Part shown: in pieces, positions 1-6,695 of the stretch
Numbering within the stretch: position 1 is the first letter of the stretch
How the letters are laid out: each line of letters begins with the position of its first letter
Origin: Lactobacillus sp.
GTDB lineage: Bacteria; Bacillota; Bacilli; Lactobacillales; Lactobacillaceae
Reading direction: 5' to 3'
Assembly (NCBI GenBank): GCA_003482405.1
Contig: DMZB01000217.1
Coordinates: forward strand, 1 to 16,928
DNA length: 16,928 bases
Position numbers and translations under genes: made by a program
The notes under the pieces: model-generated
Seen by the model: the letters and a program-made list of their open reading frames with translations, nothing else
What the model was told of the DNA's origin: nothing
Databases searched by the model: none

Positions 1-188
1 ATATAAGGCGCAGTCATGGATGATCATTTCACTAACAAAAAGCCGTACAGCCAAGGATTTTACGGTCAAATACCGCGTAAATAGTTTGTGTTGCACATTT
101 AACACAGACAACTTTGATCAACATTTCACCTGTCAAACAAACTTGATCATAATAAACGCACTTTTTTCAGTGAAATAAGACATTAAGG
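1..188. other. Intergenic stretch, no supported gene
   Basis: One plus-strand frame is open from the left edge to about 178. Its translation has no recognisable domain and no ribosome binding site is visible, so it is not called. The stretch holds three copies of the palindromic hexamer TGATCA (21-26, 115-120, 144-149) and the inverted repeat at 84-109. A gene ending just outside the left edge cannot be excluded. Confidence 0.4.
84..109. repeat. Imperfect 9-bp inverted repeat upstream of the GH65 gene
   Basis: Arms GTTTGTGTT (84-92) and AACACAGAC (101-109) match at 8 of 9 positions around an 8-bp spacer. It lies about 80 bp upstream of the proposed -35 of the GH65 operon. The symmetry is that of a dimeric regulator's operator, but no T-tract makes it a terminator. 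No known operator consensus is recognised, and no convincing catabolite-repression (cre) site was found nearby. The function is inferred only from position. Confidence 0.3.
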
Positions 189-217
189 TTGAGAAGTCGC
201 AAAATTAAATTTACGAT
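189..217 (+). promoter_or_regulatory. Probable sigma-A promoter of the GH65-pgmB operon
   Basis: A -35 box TTGAGA (189-194) and a -10 box TACGAT (212-217) are separated by 17 nt. Transcription would start near 224, giving a leader of about 40 nt. The -10 box matches the consensus at 4 of 6 positions, so an activator may be needed. The call rests on motif and spacing only. Confidence 0.45.
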
Positions 218-250
218 AATAGTAGGTTTTATTTATACCAAACTATTTTT

Positions 251-256
251 AGGGGG
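251..256 (+). promoter_or_regulatory. Ribosome binding site of the GH65 gene
   Basis: AGGGGG sits 9 nt before the ATG at 266 and fixes that start. An ATG at 258 is too close to the site and is out of frame. Confidence 0.7.
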
Positions 257-265
257 TATGACAAT

Positions 266-2977
266 ATGCGTACGTTTTCAGTTCGCGTCTTAGATGACGC
301 CTTCGAGCTCTCCTACGTGCCAAATGGAAAAACGAATGCAACTAAAACAATTACCATTGTCTGTGATCCAGATGTGCCAATTGGTGAAAATCTGGAAAAG
401 ATTCGTGAAAAACTTGCTGGCATCGACTTTGACGCCGCGCTCATTGAAAATCCACTCGAGTATGATTTTTCGGATACCATCATTGGTGTCAACCATCAGC
501 GCATTGATATGGGCCTGGCGTTATCAAACATGCTTAACATTCCGGTTGTAAGCCAAGAAACTGCCAATCGTAACGGTTTAGCTGAAGCTGTCGAAAATAA
601 GCGGCAATACAATCAGTGGCACCTCGACTATTACGGCGAGTATGCTTCCAAACGTAATTACGGTCAAGAAGCGATGCTCACCATCGGCAATGGCTTTTAT
701 GGCCTTCGTGGCGCCTATTTAGCCGCTAATGCTGACGCAGATAATTATCCGGGAATGTATGTTGCCGGTCTGTTTAATCAGTTAACGACCACGATCAATG
801 GTCGTGATGTGGTCAATGAAGACCTTGTTAACCTGCCAAACGCACAGTATTTGTCATTTAGTATTGATCATCAGGACCCATTTACCGTTAACAAAGAGAA
901 CATTTCTGATATTTATCGTTCACTGGATCTACATACCGGTGTGTTGACAACGACTATGCTCGTTTCTTTGCCGACAGGGCACCTGCTCAAGATTTGTGCG
1001 CAACGTGTCGCCGACATGAACCAGTGGCATCGATTTGCAATTCGCTATGAAGTCACACCAATGAACTTTGAAGGCACCATTACAATTTTCTCCCGCATTG
1101 ATGGTAGTGTGGTTAATGGAAATGTCGACCGCTACAAAGCGTTTGATGGTCGTCATTTTGATGTAACTGAAACAACCATTAACGGTCCTGACGCCATGCT
1201 AAGTGGTCAAACTAAAACATCCAAGGTGCAATTTTCAATTGGCAGTCATTTAATGAGTCAGGAAATGACACCAGATACCAAGATTAATGAAAGTGTCACT
1301 GACGACGTTTTGGAACAGAACTTTTCATTTAAGGCGCAGTCAGGCACCACCTATGTGGTTGAAAAGGCAGTTGCCATCAATACTTCTTTGGAAACGACGG
1401 ATAACATAAACGACGCTGTCACTGCTGAATTAGAAGGTGCAACCTTCACCGGCATTGTGCATCAAAATGCCGCTTTTTGGAATAAAGTTTGGCAAGACAG
1501 TGACATTGAAATTGATGGTGATTTAACCGCTCAGAAGTTGACCCGGGTCAATATTTATCACCTCTTTGTGTCTGCCTCACCAATTAGCAATCCCCATCTT
1601 GACGCTTCTGTTGGCGCACGTGGACTACATGGCGAAGCCTATCGTGGTCACGTGTTCTGGGATGAATTATTTATTTTGCCGTACTACACGTTGCATACCC
1701 CATCGTTAACCCGTCAATTATTGATGTATCGATATAAGCGTTTAGCAACCGCAAAACAAAACGCAGCCGCTGAGCACTACGAAGGCGCAATGTACCCGTG
1801 GCAGTCAGCTCAGTTTGGTGACGAACAGTCGCAGTTACTGCACTTTAATCCTGACAGCGGTAAATTTGATCCTGACAATAGTCGTCTACAGCGCCATGTC
1901 TCGCTGGCCATTGCGTACAATGTTTGGCTTTATTACCACACGACAAACGATGTTGATTTCATGACACAATACGGGCTTGAAATGTTACTCGAAATTGCCC
2001 ATTTTTGGTCCAGCAAGGCCACTAAAAACGACAACGGCCGTTATGACATTAAAAATGTGATGGGTCCGGATGAGTTCCATGAAAACTATCCTAACGCAGA
2101 AGAAGCCGGCTTAACGGACAATGCCTATACCAACATCATGGTAAGCTGGTTGTTTACCACTCTGGCCAAGATTCAAAAAGCAATGCCAGAAAAAGACTGG
2201 CAAAAAGTCGCCACTAAAGTTGGCCTGAGCCAAGATGATTTCAGCCGTTTCGATGAGATTGCTCATCACCTAGCACTCGATATCAATAAGGATGGTATCA
2301 TTGGCCAATTTGCCGGCTACTTCAAGTTACCGACACTGGACTTTGACAAATACCGGAAAAAGTACGGTAATATCTCTCGAATTGATCGCCTGCTAAAGGC
2401 TGAAGGTAAATCCCCTGACTCTTACCAAGTTGCCAAACAAGCTGACGCTTTGATGGCCTATTACAACCTTAGCTTTAACACGATTGACAATGTTCTTAAG
2501 ACGCTCGGCTATAAGTTGCCCGGCGAATACTTAACAAAGAATATCGAATACTATTTGGCTCGAACCACACACGGTTCAACCTTATCACGCATTGTTTATT
2601 CCGAACTAAGCTTGATCGATGGCAACATGGATCAGTCGTTTGCCTTCTTCAATACAGCATTACGTTCTGACTATTATGATATTCAGGGTGGTACAACTGC
2701 CGAAGGAATTCATCTTGGTGTTATGGGTGCTGTTTTAATGCTGGAGTTGCGTAACTATGGCGGTGTGAATGAATTTGAGTCTGAACTGACCGTTGACCCC
2801 CACCTGCCTGAAGATTGGCAGCGACTGGCCTTCAGTGAACGATTTAAGGGCGTTTTGTACAAATTTAATTTAACCCATGACACGATCCAAGTCAGTGTTG
2901 ATCAACCTGCGAAATTAACTGTTCGGGGTCAAGAAGTATCAGTCTCGCCGAATAAACCATTGCGGTTGAAAAATTAA
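266..2977 (+). CDS. Glycoside hydrolase family 65 disaccharide phosphorylase (maltose/trehalose/kojibiose type), with N-terminal extension
   Basis: This is a cytoplasmic GH65 enzyme, predicted to phosphorolyse an alpha-glucosyl disaccharide to glucose and beta-glucose 1-phosphate. Seen: GNGFYGLRG at 141-149, GHVFWDE at 461-467, MGPDEFH at 599-605 (E603 is the expected general acid) and HGSTLS at 769-774, the phosphate-binding loop of phosphorylases. At 903 residues it is longer than the usual 750-790, because about 105 residues precede the usual N-terminal domain. This extension is not recognised. Residues 606-617 form an insert between DEFH and DNAYTN compared with short maltose phosphorylases. 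The next gene, pgmB, consumes beta-glucose 1-phosphate, which supports a phosphorylase rather than a hydrolase. The substrate cannot be told from sequence. No transporter lies in the window. Confidence 0.9.
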   Translation: MRTFSVRVLDDAFELSYVPNGKTNATKTITIVCDPDVPIGENLEKIREKLAGIDFDAALIENPLEYDFSDTIIGVNHQRIDMGLALSNMLNIPVVSQETANRNGLAEAVENKRQYNQWHLDYYGEYASKRNYGQEAMLTIGNGFYGLRGAYLAANADADNYPGMYVAGLFNQLTTTINGRDVVNEDLVNLPNAQYLSFSIDHQDPFTVNKENISDIYRSLDLHTGVLTTTMLVSLPTGHLLKICAQRVADMNQWHRFAIRYEVTPMNFEGTITIFSRIDGSVVNGNVDRYKAFDGRHFDVTETTINGPDAMLSGQTKTSKVQFSIGSHLMSQEMTPDTKINESVTDDVLEQNFSFKAQSGTTYVVEKAVAINTSLETTDNINDAVTAELEGATFTGIVHQNAAFWNKVWQDSDIEIDGDLTAQKLTRVNIYHLFVSASPISNPHLDASVGARGLHGEAYRGHVFWDELFILPYYTLHTPSLTRQLLMYRYKRLATAKQNAAAEHYEGAMYPWQSAQFGDEQSQLLHFNPDSGKFDPDNSRLQRHVSLAIAYNVWLYYHTTNDVDFMTQYGLEMLLEIAHFWSSKATKNDNGRYDIKNVMGPDEFHENYPNAEEAGLTDNAYTNIMVSWLFTTLAKIQKAMPEKDWQKVATKVGLSQDDFSRFDEIAHHLALDINKDGIIGQFAGYFKLPTLDFDKYRKKYGNISRIDRLLKAEGKSPDSYQVAKQADALMAYYNLSFNTIDNVLKTLGYKLPGEYLTKNIEYYLARTTHGSTLSRIVYSELSLIDGNMDQSFAFFNTALRSDYYDIQGGTTAEGIHLGVMGAVLMLELRNYGGVNEFESELTVDPHLPEDWQRLAFSERFKGVLYKFNLTHDTIQVSVDQPAKLTVRGQEVSVSPNKPLRLKN

Positions 2978-3021
2978 GTGTTCATAATAATGTTAATTAC
3001 GAAGAACTAATCTATTTAAAG

Positions 3022-3044
3022 TAGTTTAATCAAACTATGGAGGG
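3022..3044 (+). promoter_or_regulatory. Small hairpin and ribosome binding site before pgmB
   Basis: TAGTTT (3022-3027) and AAACTA (3032-3037) can form a 6-bp stem with a 4-nt loop directly before the strong site GGAGGG (3039-3044), which lies 8 nt from the pgmB ATG. With a gap of only 75 nt after the GH65 gene and no clear terminator, pgmB is probably co-transcribed. The hairpin might insulate the site or tune translation, which is inference. Confidence 0.4.
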
Positions 3045-3052
3045 TTTACTAA

Positions 3053-3724
3053 ATGGCAAAATTTGCAGACTTAAAGGGTTTCGTGTTCGATTTAGATGGT
3101 GTTATTACTGGGACTGCGAAGTATCATGGCCAAGCATGGCACCAACTTGCAGACGAGCTTGGTGTGACTTGGACCGAAGATTTAGCAAATGGTCTTAAAG
3201 GTGTATCGAGAATGGATTCGCTGGAAATGATTTTAAAGGCCGGCGGCAAAGAAAATGACTACACACCTGAAGAAAAAGTTGCCTATGCAACAAAGAAAAA
3301 CGATAATTATTTATCGTTAATTAAAAACATGACGCCAAATGATGTCTTTCCGGGCGTTAAAGAATTTCTAGATGACCTCATCGCCAATGGCTATCAGATT
3401 TCCTTAGCCTCTGCCTCAAAAAATGCGCCAACAATTTTGGATCACATTGGCCTATCCGATTATTTCACTAAAATCGTGGACCCAGCTACATTGAGCAAAG
3501 GTAAACCAGATCCTGAAATTTACACACGTGGTGCTGAGATTCTTGGCTTGGACCCTTCTGCATGTGCAGGTGTCGAGGACGCAGCGGCTGGTGTTGCTAG
3601 TATCAACGCGGCTAATGAAACGTCAATTGGTATCGGTGACAAGCAGGAATTAAACGCCGCAGATGTTATCTTTGCGGACACGAGCGCGCTGACATTAGCT
3701 AACATTAAGGCACAAATGGACTAA
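3053..3724 (+). CDS. pgmB: Beta-phosphoglucomutase
   Basis: This HAD-superfamily enzyme interconverts beta-glucose 1-phosphate and glucose 6-phosphate, feeding the GH65 product into glycolysis in the cytoplasm. Seen: FDLDGVI with nucleophile D13 and acid/base D15, H25 in the cap hinge, GVSRMDSL (the phosphate-binding arginine of the cap), LASASK at 118-123 (motif II and the motif III-type lysine), KGKPDPE, and GVEDAAAG with E175 and D176 as magnesium ligands. These correspond one to one with the well-studied Lactococcus lactis enzyme. The length of 223 residues is normal (about 221). It follows the GH65 gene with a 75-nt gap and ends before a strong terminator. The pairing GH65-pgmB is the standard maltose or trehalose phosphorolysis module. 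Confidence 0.95.
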   Translation: MAKFADLKGFVFDLDGVITGTAKYHGQAWHQLADELGVTWTEDLANGLKGVSRMDSLEMILKAGGKENDYTPEEKVAYATKKNDNYLSLIKNMTPNDVFPGVKEFLDDLIANGYQISLASASKNAPTILDHIGLSDYFTKIVDPATLSKGKPDPEIYTRGAEILGLDPSACAGVEDAAAGVASINAANETSIGIGDKQELNAADVIFADTSALTLANIKAQMD

Positions 3725-3731
3725 TCATTTG

Positions 3732-3760
3732 ATGACTAACTTCTAAGTGGCTTTAGTCAT
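3732..3760. repeat. 8-bp inverted repeat after pgmB
   Basis: ATGACTAA (3732-3739) and TTAGTCAT (3753-3760) pair perfectly around a 13-nt loop. No T-tract follows, so it is probably only accessory to the terminator just downstream. Confidence 0.35.
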
Positions 3761-3775
3761 AACTAAGAAAAAAAC

Positions 3776-3819
3776 AAAGCAGTGGTGCAAAAGAAGAAAT
3801 TCCTTTGCACCACTGCTTT
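3776..3819. terminator. Bidirectional rho-independent terminator between pgmB and the PEBP gene
   Basis: A perfect 16-bp stem (3776-3791 with 3804-3819) encloses a 12-nt loop. A T-rich stretch follows on the plus strand, and an A-rich stretch precedes it and reads as a U-tract on the minus strand. It lies between two convergent genes and can end transcription from both sides. Confidence 0.92.
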
Positions 3820-3859
3820 TGTCTTATGGGTTACCATCATGAACGTCTAACAACATGTC

Positions 3860-4369
3860 TCATGAACGACCGATAAATGTCGCTTTAGTTGTGGCTAAAA
3901 CGTGATCTGTGATTGCCCGATAAAATTCATTTAACCAATAACCATCCGCCAACGGTAATTGTGCATCCAGCGCGTACCCTGTAACTGTATACACATGATC
4001 ACCATTTGGTGGCGTTGGTCCCACATAATGCTGAGTCACCAGTGGATCCGTTTCATGGATTAAACCACCGGCATTACTGTTATTACCCTGAACAAATAAA
4101 CCGTCAGCATGACGACTAGCATCCTCGGCCAATTTAGGCTGATCCACTGGTAAGTTAGCCCCAATCCAATGGATGAAAGTGAATCCGGATACTGGAATTG
4201 CATCATCGTCTAACACGGTCCAGGCCAAAGTTTTGGCACCGTTTGGAATCTCTGAAAAAGCCAGTGGAAATGAGATGATTGGACGGCCAGCGTAGGTTTC
4301 GTCTGGCTGAGCGTGACGGCTGTATCGATCACTAATAAAGCCATTGCGAGTTGGAATTTCAATTTTCAT
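3860..4369 (-). CDS. YbhB/YbcL family (PEBP, Raf kinase inhibitor-like) protein
   Basis: This is a small cytoplasmic protein of the phosphatidylethanolamine-binding protein fold. The bacterial members have no settled biochemical role. Seen: SFPLAFSEIP at 33-42, DDDA at 54-57, FIHW at 65-68 and YVGPTPPNGDHVY at 115-127, which together form the conserved anion-binding pocket of the family. The length of 169 residues is typical. There is no signal peptide. An AAGGGA site lies about 11 nt before the ATG. It follows the HAD gene on the same strand with a 40-nt gap, so the two are probably one operon, ending at the bidirectional hairpin at 3776-3819. The family assignment is firm and the function is unknown. 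Confidence 0.88.
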   Translation of the reverse strand: MKIEIPTRNGFISDRYSRHAQPDETYAGRPIISFPLAFSEIPNGAKTLAWTVLDDDAIPVSGFTFIHWIGANLPVDQPKLAEDASRHADGLFVQGNNSNAGGLIHETDPLVTQHYVGPTPPNGDHVYTVTGYALDAQLPLADGYWLNEFYRAITDHVLATTKATFIGRS

Positions 4370-4409
4370 AACCTGTTACTTCCCTTCTGACGCGGTCGGT
4401 TTATCAGCA

Positions 4410-5195
4410 TCATTTACTCGCGATGAGTTGGTAATGGCGCAATCCGTTAACAATGCCATCTGTGGTATTGGTCGTAGTCACATAATCAGCAACCTTTTTA
4501 TCTCGAGGGTTTCCATTTCCCATGACAATTGCCGTATCCACGCTGGCAAACATTTCGAGGTCATTTAGTTCATCCCCAAATGCGTACGTGTGAATGCCCT
4601 CTAAATGGGCCTGCTGAATCAGTTTTTCAAGACCGCTTCGTTTTGTGATCCCACTTTTCATGGTATCCAAACAAACGGGATTATTGCGGACAAGCGTCAG
4701 TTGACCGGCAAAATGCGCGTTGTATAGATCTTCCTTATCACGGTTAAAAACATTCAAGAAATTAATCGGGTGTTTAAGGTAATATTCAGCATCAACATTG
4801 ATATCCAGCCGAAGCGCTTTGTAGTTGCTGATAATGTCTGGTGTTGTTTTGGTTAGCGCAAAGCCTTCGTTGTTATAATAGGCAACGGCGTCTCCCTGCG
4901 CTTTTGCAAACGCTGTAAACGACTCAATCAACGACTGGTCAATGGCTTCGCGAAACAGCTCCTTACCCTTGTATTGGACGTAAGAACCATTTGCACTAAC
5001 CACAGTGTCAATCCCGGTTGCATCCAGGACATCCTGAATTTCAAAAATATTTCGACCCGTTGCAATCACCGGTAAAATATCGTGTTGTTGCATTTCTTTA
5101 ATAGCAGCGATGCTTTCAGGTAAAACGTGTTTTTGATCATCAAACAACGTCCCATCCAAATCAAAGAAAACCACTGCTTTAATTTCCGTGTTCAT
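4410..5195 (-). CDS. Cof-type HAD-IIB family phosphatase
   Basis: This is a HAD-superfamily hydrolase of the Cof/YidA group, whose members dephosphorylate sugar phosphates, flavin or pyridoxal phosphates with low specificity. Seen: FFDLDGTLFDD with D12 and D14 (motif I), IATGR (motif II region), a C2-type cap in the middle, and GDELND at 207-212 (motif IV, magnesium binding). I chose the ATG at 5195 because a strong GAGGGGGG site (5203-5210) lies 7 nt upstream. An upstream in-frame start at 5225 would place that site inside the gene. Length is then 261 residues, usual for the family. The natural substrate is unknown. Proximity to the phosphorylase operon suggests a sugar phosphate, but the genes are convergent, so this is weak. 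Confidence 0.9.
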   Translation of the reverse strand: MNTEIKAVVFFDLDGTLFDDQKHVLPESIAAIKEMQQHDILPVIATGRNIFEIQDVLDATGIDTVVSANGSYVQYKGKELFREAIDQSLIESFTAFAKAQGDAVAYYNNEGFALTKTTPDIISNYKALRLDINVDAEYYLKHPINFLNVFNRDKEDLYNAHFAGQLTLVRNNPVCLDTMKSGITKRSGLEKLIQQAHLEGIHTYAFGDELNDLEMFASVDTAIVMGNGNPRDKKVADYVTTTNTTDGIVNGLRHYQLIASK

Positions 5196-5295
5196 GACGA
5201 TAACCCCCCTCGTTTTCACTACCACTTAAGCATAGCGCATTCTTTAAAAAAAGGCATTGTTATCCGCTTTTTCATCTTGAAAACGGTGTTTAATC

Positions 5296-5458
5296 AAAAA
5301 AAGCTGTGACACAATTCCGTTTTGAGAACGAGCATTAACGTAAAACTGACCTATTCCCGAACTTTGGGAATGGGTCAGTCTTTGGTTAAGCGGAATTCTC
5401 GAGACTTTGGAGCGCGATATCACTCACATCGTTCGTCCAAGATAAACTTATGTCACAA
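5296..5458 (-). ncRNA. Candidate structured RNA or compound terminator downstream of rpoZ
   Basis: Read on the minus strand, an outer stem pairs 5450-5458 with 5304-5312 (TGTGACA with TGTCACA at its core). Inside it are two arms. One is a weak hairpin, 5436-5440 with 5407-5411 and 5428-5431 with 5415-5418. The other is a nested arm built from 5391-5397 with 5313-5319 (7 bp), 5385-5389 with 5335-5339 (5 bp) and a 14-bp hairpin 5345-5358 with 5366-5379. The 3' side of the outer stem is followed at once by seven U (5302-5296), as in a terminator. The pairings nest without conflict apart from a 2-nt junction. It could be a 3'-UTR structure of gmk-rpoZ, a small RNA, or a dispersed intergenic repeat. 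Confidence 0.45.
5345..5379. repeat. 14-bp hairpin in the rpoZ-HAD intergenic region
   Basis: The arms 5345-5358 and 5366-5379 pair over 14 bp with one G-U pair around a 7-nt loop. On the minus strand it is followed by a short TTTTA, so by itself it would be a modest terminator for gmk-rpoZ. It forms the tip of the larger structure called at 5296-5458. Confidence 0.75.
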
Positions 5459-5539
5459 TCTCGTTTCATTTTCATCTGAATGTGCGTTTGATGCCTGCTC
5501 ACAAAGCTTAATTGTGGTGTAGCCGTCTCTAAATTTGTT

Positions 5540-5782
5540 TTAGTGAATGGAGGTCTTTGGCGTGGTAGTGCCTAAATCCTCTTCGTGGTCAGGGTCGATG
5601 GTCACTTCGCCAGCTTCAACTTCTTCAAGGGCCTTACCAACGGACTTCACAGATTGGTAATGTGGCAATAACTCCTGAGCGCCGGCATCAAGTTCGTGCG
5701 CGCGTTTGGAAGCCAACATTATCAAAGAATAACGTGAGTCAACTTTCTTTAAAAGCTTATCTACTGATGGATATAAAATCAT
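5540..5782 (-). CDS. rpoZ: DNA-directed RNA polymerase subunit omega
   Basis: Omega is the small RNA polymerase subunit that aids folding and assembly of beta-prime. Seen: the conserved N-terminus [20 protein letters not shown], followed by the helix with ASKRAHEL that contacts beta-prime. The C-terminal third is acidic and low in conservation. The length of 80 residues lies between the short Bacillus and longer E. coli forms. The start is 3 nt after the gmk stop, and its GGAAGG ribosome binding site lies inside the last codons of gmk, so the two genes are translationally linked. In Bacillus, gmk and rpoZ are likewise neighbours, and omega is usually followed by coaBC or priA. Here no such gene follows. 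Confidence 0.95.
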   Translation of the reverse strand: MILYPSVDKLLKKVDSRYSLIMLASKRAHELDAGAQELLPHYQSVKSVGKALEEVEAGEVTIDPDHEEDLGTTTPKTSIH

Positions 5783-5785
5783 AAC

Positions 5786-6433
5786 TTAAGCATCCTTCCC
5801 ATTTTCCGAATCAGTTACCTGTTTTGATTCTAACATTTGCGCATAGTCAGGGTAAACCCTTGGTACACGCAATCGCTCCGCCCGAATAATTTCACGGATT
5901 CGATTAACCGCTAAATCAACTTTATCATTGACGACTGCATAATCGTAATTACGCATCATCTTGATTTCAGTCACTGCCTGATGAATCCGTTCATTAATCA
6001 CGGTCATTGTTTCTGTACCACGGCCAACTAACCGCTGCTTAAGTGCAATGAGGTCTGGTGGTGTCAGAAAAATGAACACACCGTCAGGCATCTTTTCGCG
6101 CACTTGCATGGCGCCGTTAACTTCAATTTCCAAAAAAACGTCCTTGCCGGATGCCAACGTGTCCTTCACGTATTGCATCGGGGTGCCGTAATAATGATCC
6201 ACATATTGAGCATACTCAAGCATTTCGCCTGTCTCAATGTTATGTTCAAATGTCTCTTTGCTGACAAAGAAATAATCTTTACCGTTCACTTCTCCATCTC
6301 GTGGTTGACGCGTGGTCATTGAAATAGAGTACTGAAAATCGGTTCCTCCCTGATCAAACATTGCTTTTCTCACGGTTCCTTTACCGACCCCAGAGGGACC
6401 AGAAAGCACAATTAACATTCCACGTTTCGGCAT
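5786..6433 (-). CDS. gmk: Guanylate kinase
   Basis: It phosphorylates GMP to GDP with ATP in the cytoplasm, an essential step in guanine nucleotide synthesis and recycling. Seen: the P-loop GPSGVGKGT at 12-20, the GMP-binding region [14 protein letters not shown] (here [18 protein letters not shown]), and the lid around [10 protein letters not shown] chose the ATG at 6433 because the protein then begins [10 protein letters not shown] as in other lactobacilli, with an AAAGGAAAG site 12 nt upstream. An in-frame ATG at 6457 would add 8 residues but has no good site. Length 215 residues fits the family (about 205-210). It is first in the gmk-rpoZ operon. Confidence 0.95.
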   Translation of the reverse strand: MPKRGMLIVLSGPSGVGKGTVRKAMFDQGGTDFQYSISMTTRQPRDGEVNGKDYFFVSKETFEHNIETGEMLEYAQYVDHYYGTPMQYVKDTLASGKDVFLEIEVNGAMQVREKMPDGVFIFLTPPDLIALKQRLVGRGTETMTVINERIHQAVTEIKMMRNYDYAVVNDKVDLAVNRIREIIRAERLRVPRVYPDYAQMLESKQVTDSENGKDA

Positions 6434-6457
6434 CGACTGCTTCTTTCCTTTCACCAT

Positions 6458-6609
6458 AGCCTAAAAAGAATTTATCAACTATTTTGCACTTTTTTGCTGT
6501 CAATTTCAAGCACCCCATCGCTTATCTAATTAAAAACAAGCGATCACGGCCTTAGTTAGCGTTAAATTTGCCATTAATCATTGAAACTTGCGACAGGCAA
6601 AAATTATGT
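6458..6609. promoter_or_regulatory. Divergent intergenic region between gmk and the SOS-box gene
   Basis: On the minus strand a weak promoter candidate for gmk is TTGAAA, 17 nt, CAAAAT, about 50 nt before the gene. A 7-bp inverted repeat (6517-6523 with 6538-6544) lies upstream of it. No SOS box faces gmk within this stretch. The promoter call is tentative. Confidence 0.3.
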
Positions 6610-6638
6610 TTGCTTTTTGGAACGTTTGTTCGTATAAT
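6610..6638 (+). promoter_or_regulatory. Promoter of the SOS-box gene
   Basis: A -35 box TTGCTT (6610-6615), a 17-nt spacer and a perfect -10 box TATAAT (6633-6638) are seen, giving a start near 6645. The spacer is occupied by a LexA-type box, so repressor binding would block RNA polymerase. Confidence 0.8.
6619..6632. promoter_or_regulatory. LexA (SOS) box 1
   Basis: GGAACGTTTGTTCG matches the Gram-positive LexA/DinR consensus CGAAC-N4-GTTCG at 9 of 10 fixed positions. It lies exactly between the -35 and -10 boxes. Confidence 0.85.
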
Positions 6639-6647
6639 AATAGTATT

Positions 6648-6661
6648 CAAACAAACGTTCG
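6648..6661. promoter_or_regulatory. LexA (SOS) box 2
   Basis: CAAACAAACGTTCG matches CGAAC-N4-GTTCG at 9 of 10 fixed positions. It overlaps the expected start of transcription, 29 bp from box 1 centre to centre, so two dimers could bind on nearly the same face. Confidence 0.82.
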
Positions 6662-6695
6662 TTTAAAGCGAACTAATCATCGGAGGTCTGTTATT

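Larger units (their letters stand above)
5196..5539. other. 344-bp intergenic region between the HAD gene and rpoZ
   Basis: No coding sequence is supported here. A plus-strand reading frame at 5322-5522 lacks a ribosome binding site and runs through a perfect hairpin, so it is rejected. The region contains the structured RNA candidate at 5296-5458, then about 100 bp that should hold the promoter of the HAD gene. Only a weak -10-like TATGCT on the minus strand is seen there, with no good -35. Confidence 0.5.

Noticed and set aside
2..178. Frame open from the left edge on the plus strand
   Set aside because: Composition and translation look random, no domain is recognised and no start is visible; it could only be a gene tail, which cannot be supported.
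110..265. Catabolite-responsive element (cre) before the GH65 gene
   Set aside because: Each CG dinucleotide in the stretch was compared with the cre pattern and none matched well enough.
5196..5225. Upstream ATG for the HAD gene
   Set aside because: It would place the strong GAGGGGGG site within the gene and add 10 unconserved residues.
5322..5522. Plus-strand open frame of 66 codons between the HAD gene and rpoZ
   Set aside because: It has no ribosome binding site or recognisable domain and reads through a perfect hairpin and other pairing arms; the structured RNA explanation fits better.
6588..6695. Longer N-terminus for the SOS-box gene
   Set aside because: It would begin upstream of the promoter and translate through both LexA boxes; the ATG at 6696 has a proper GGAGG site.
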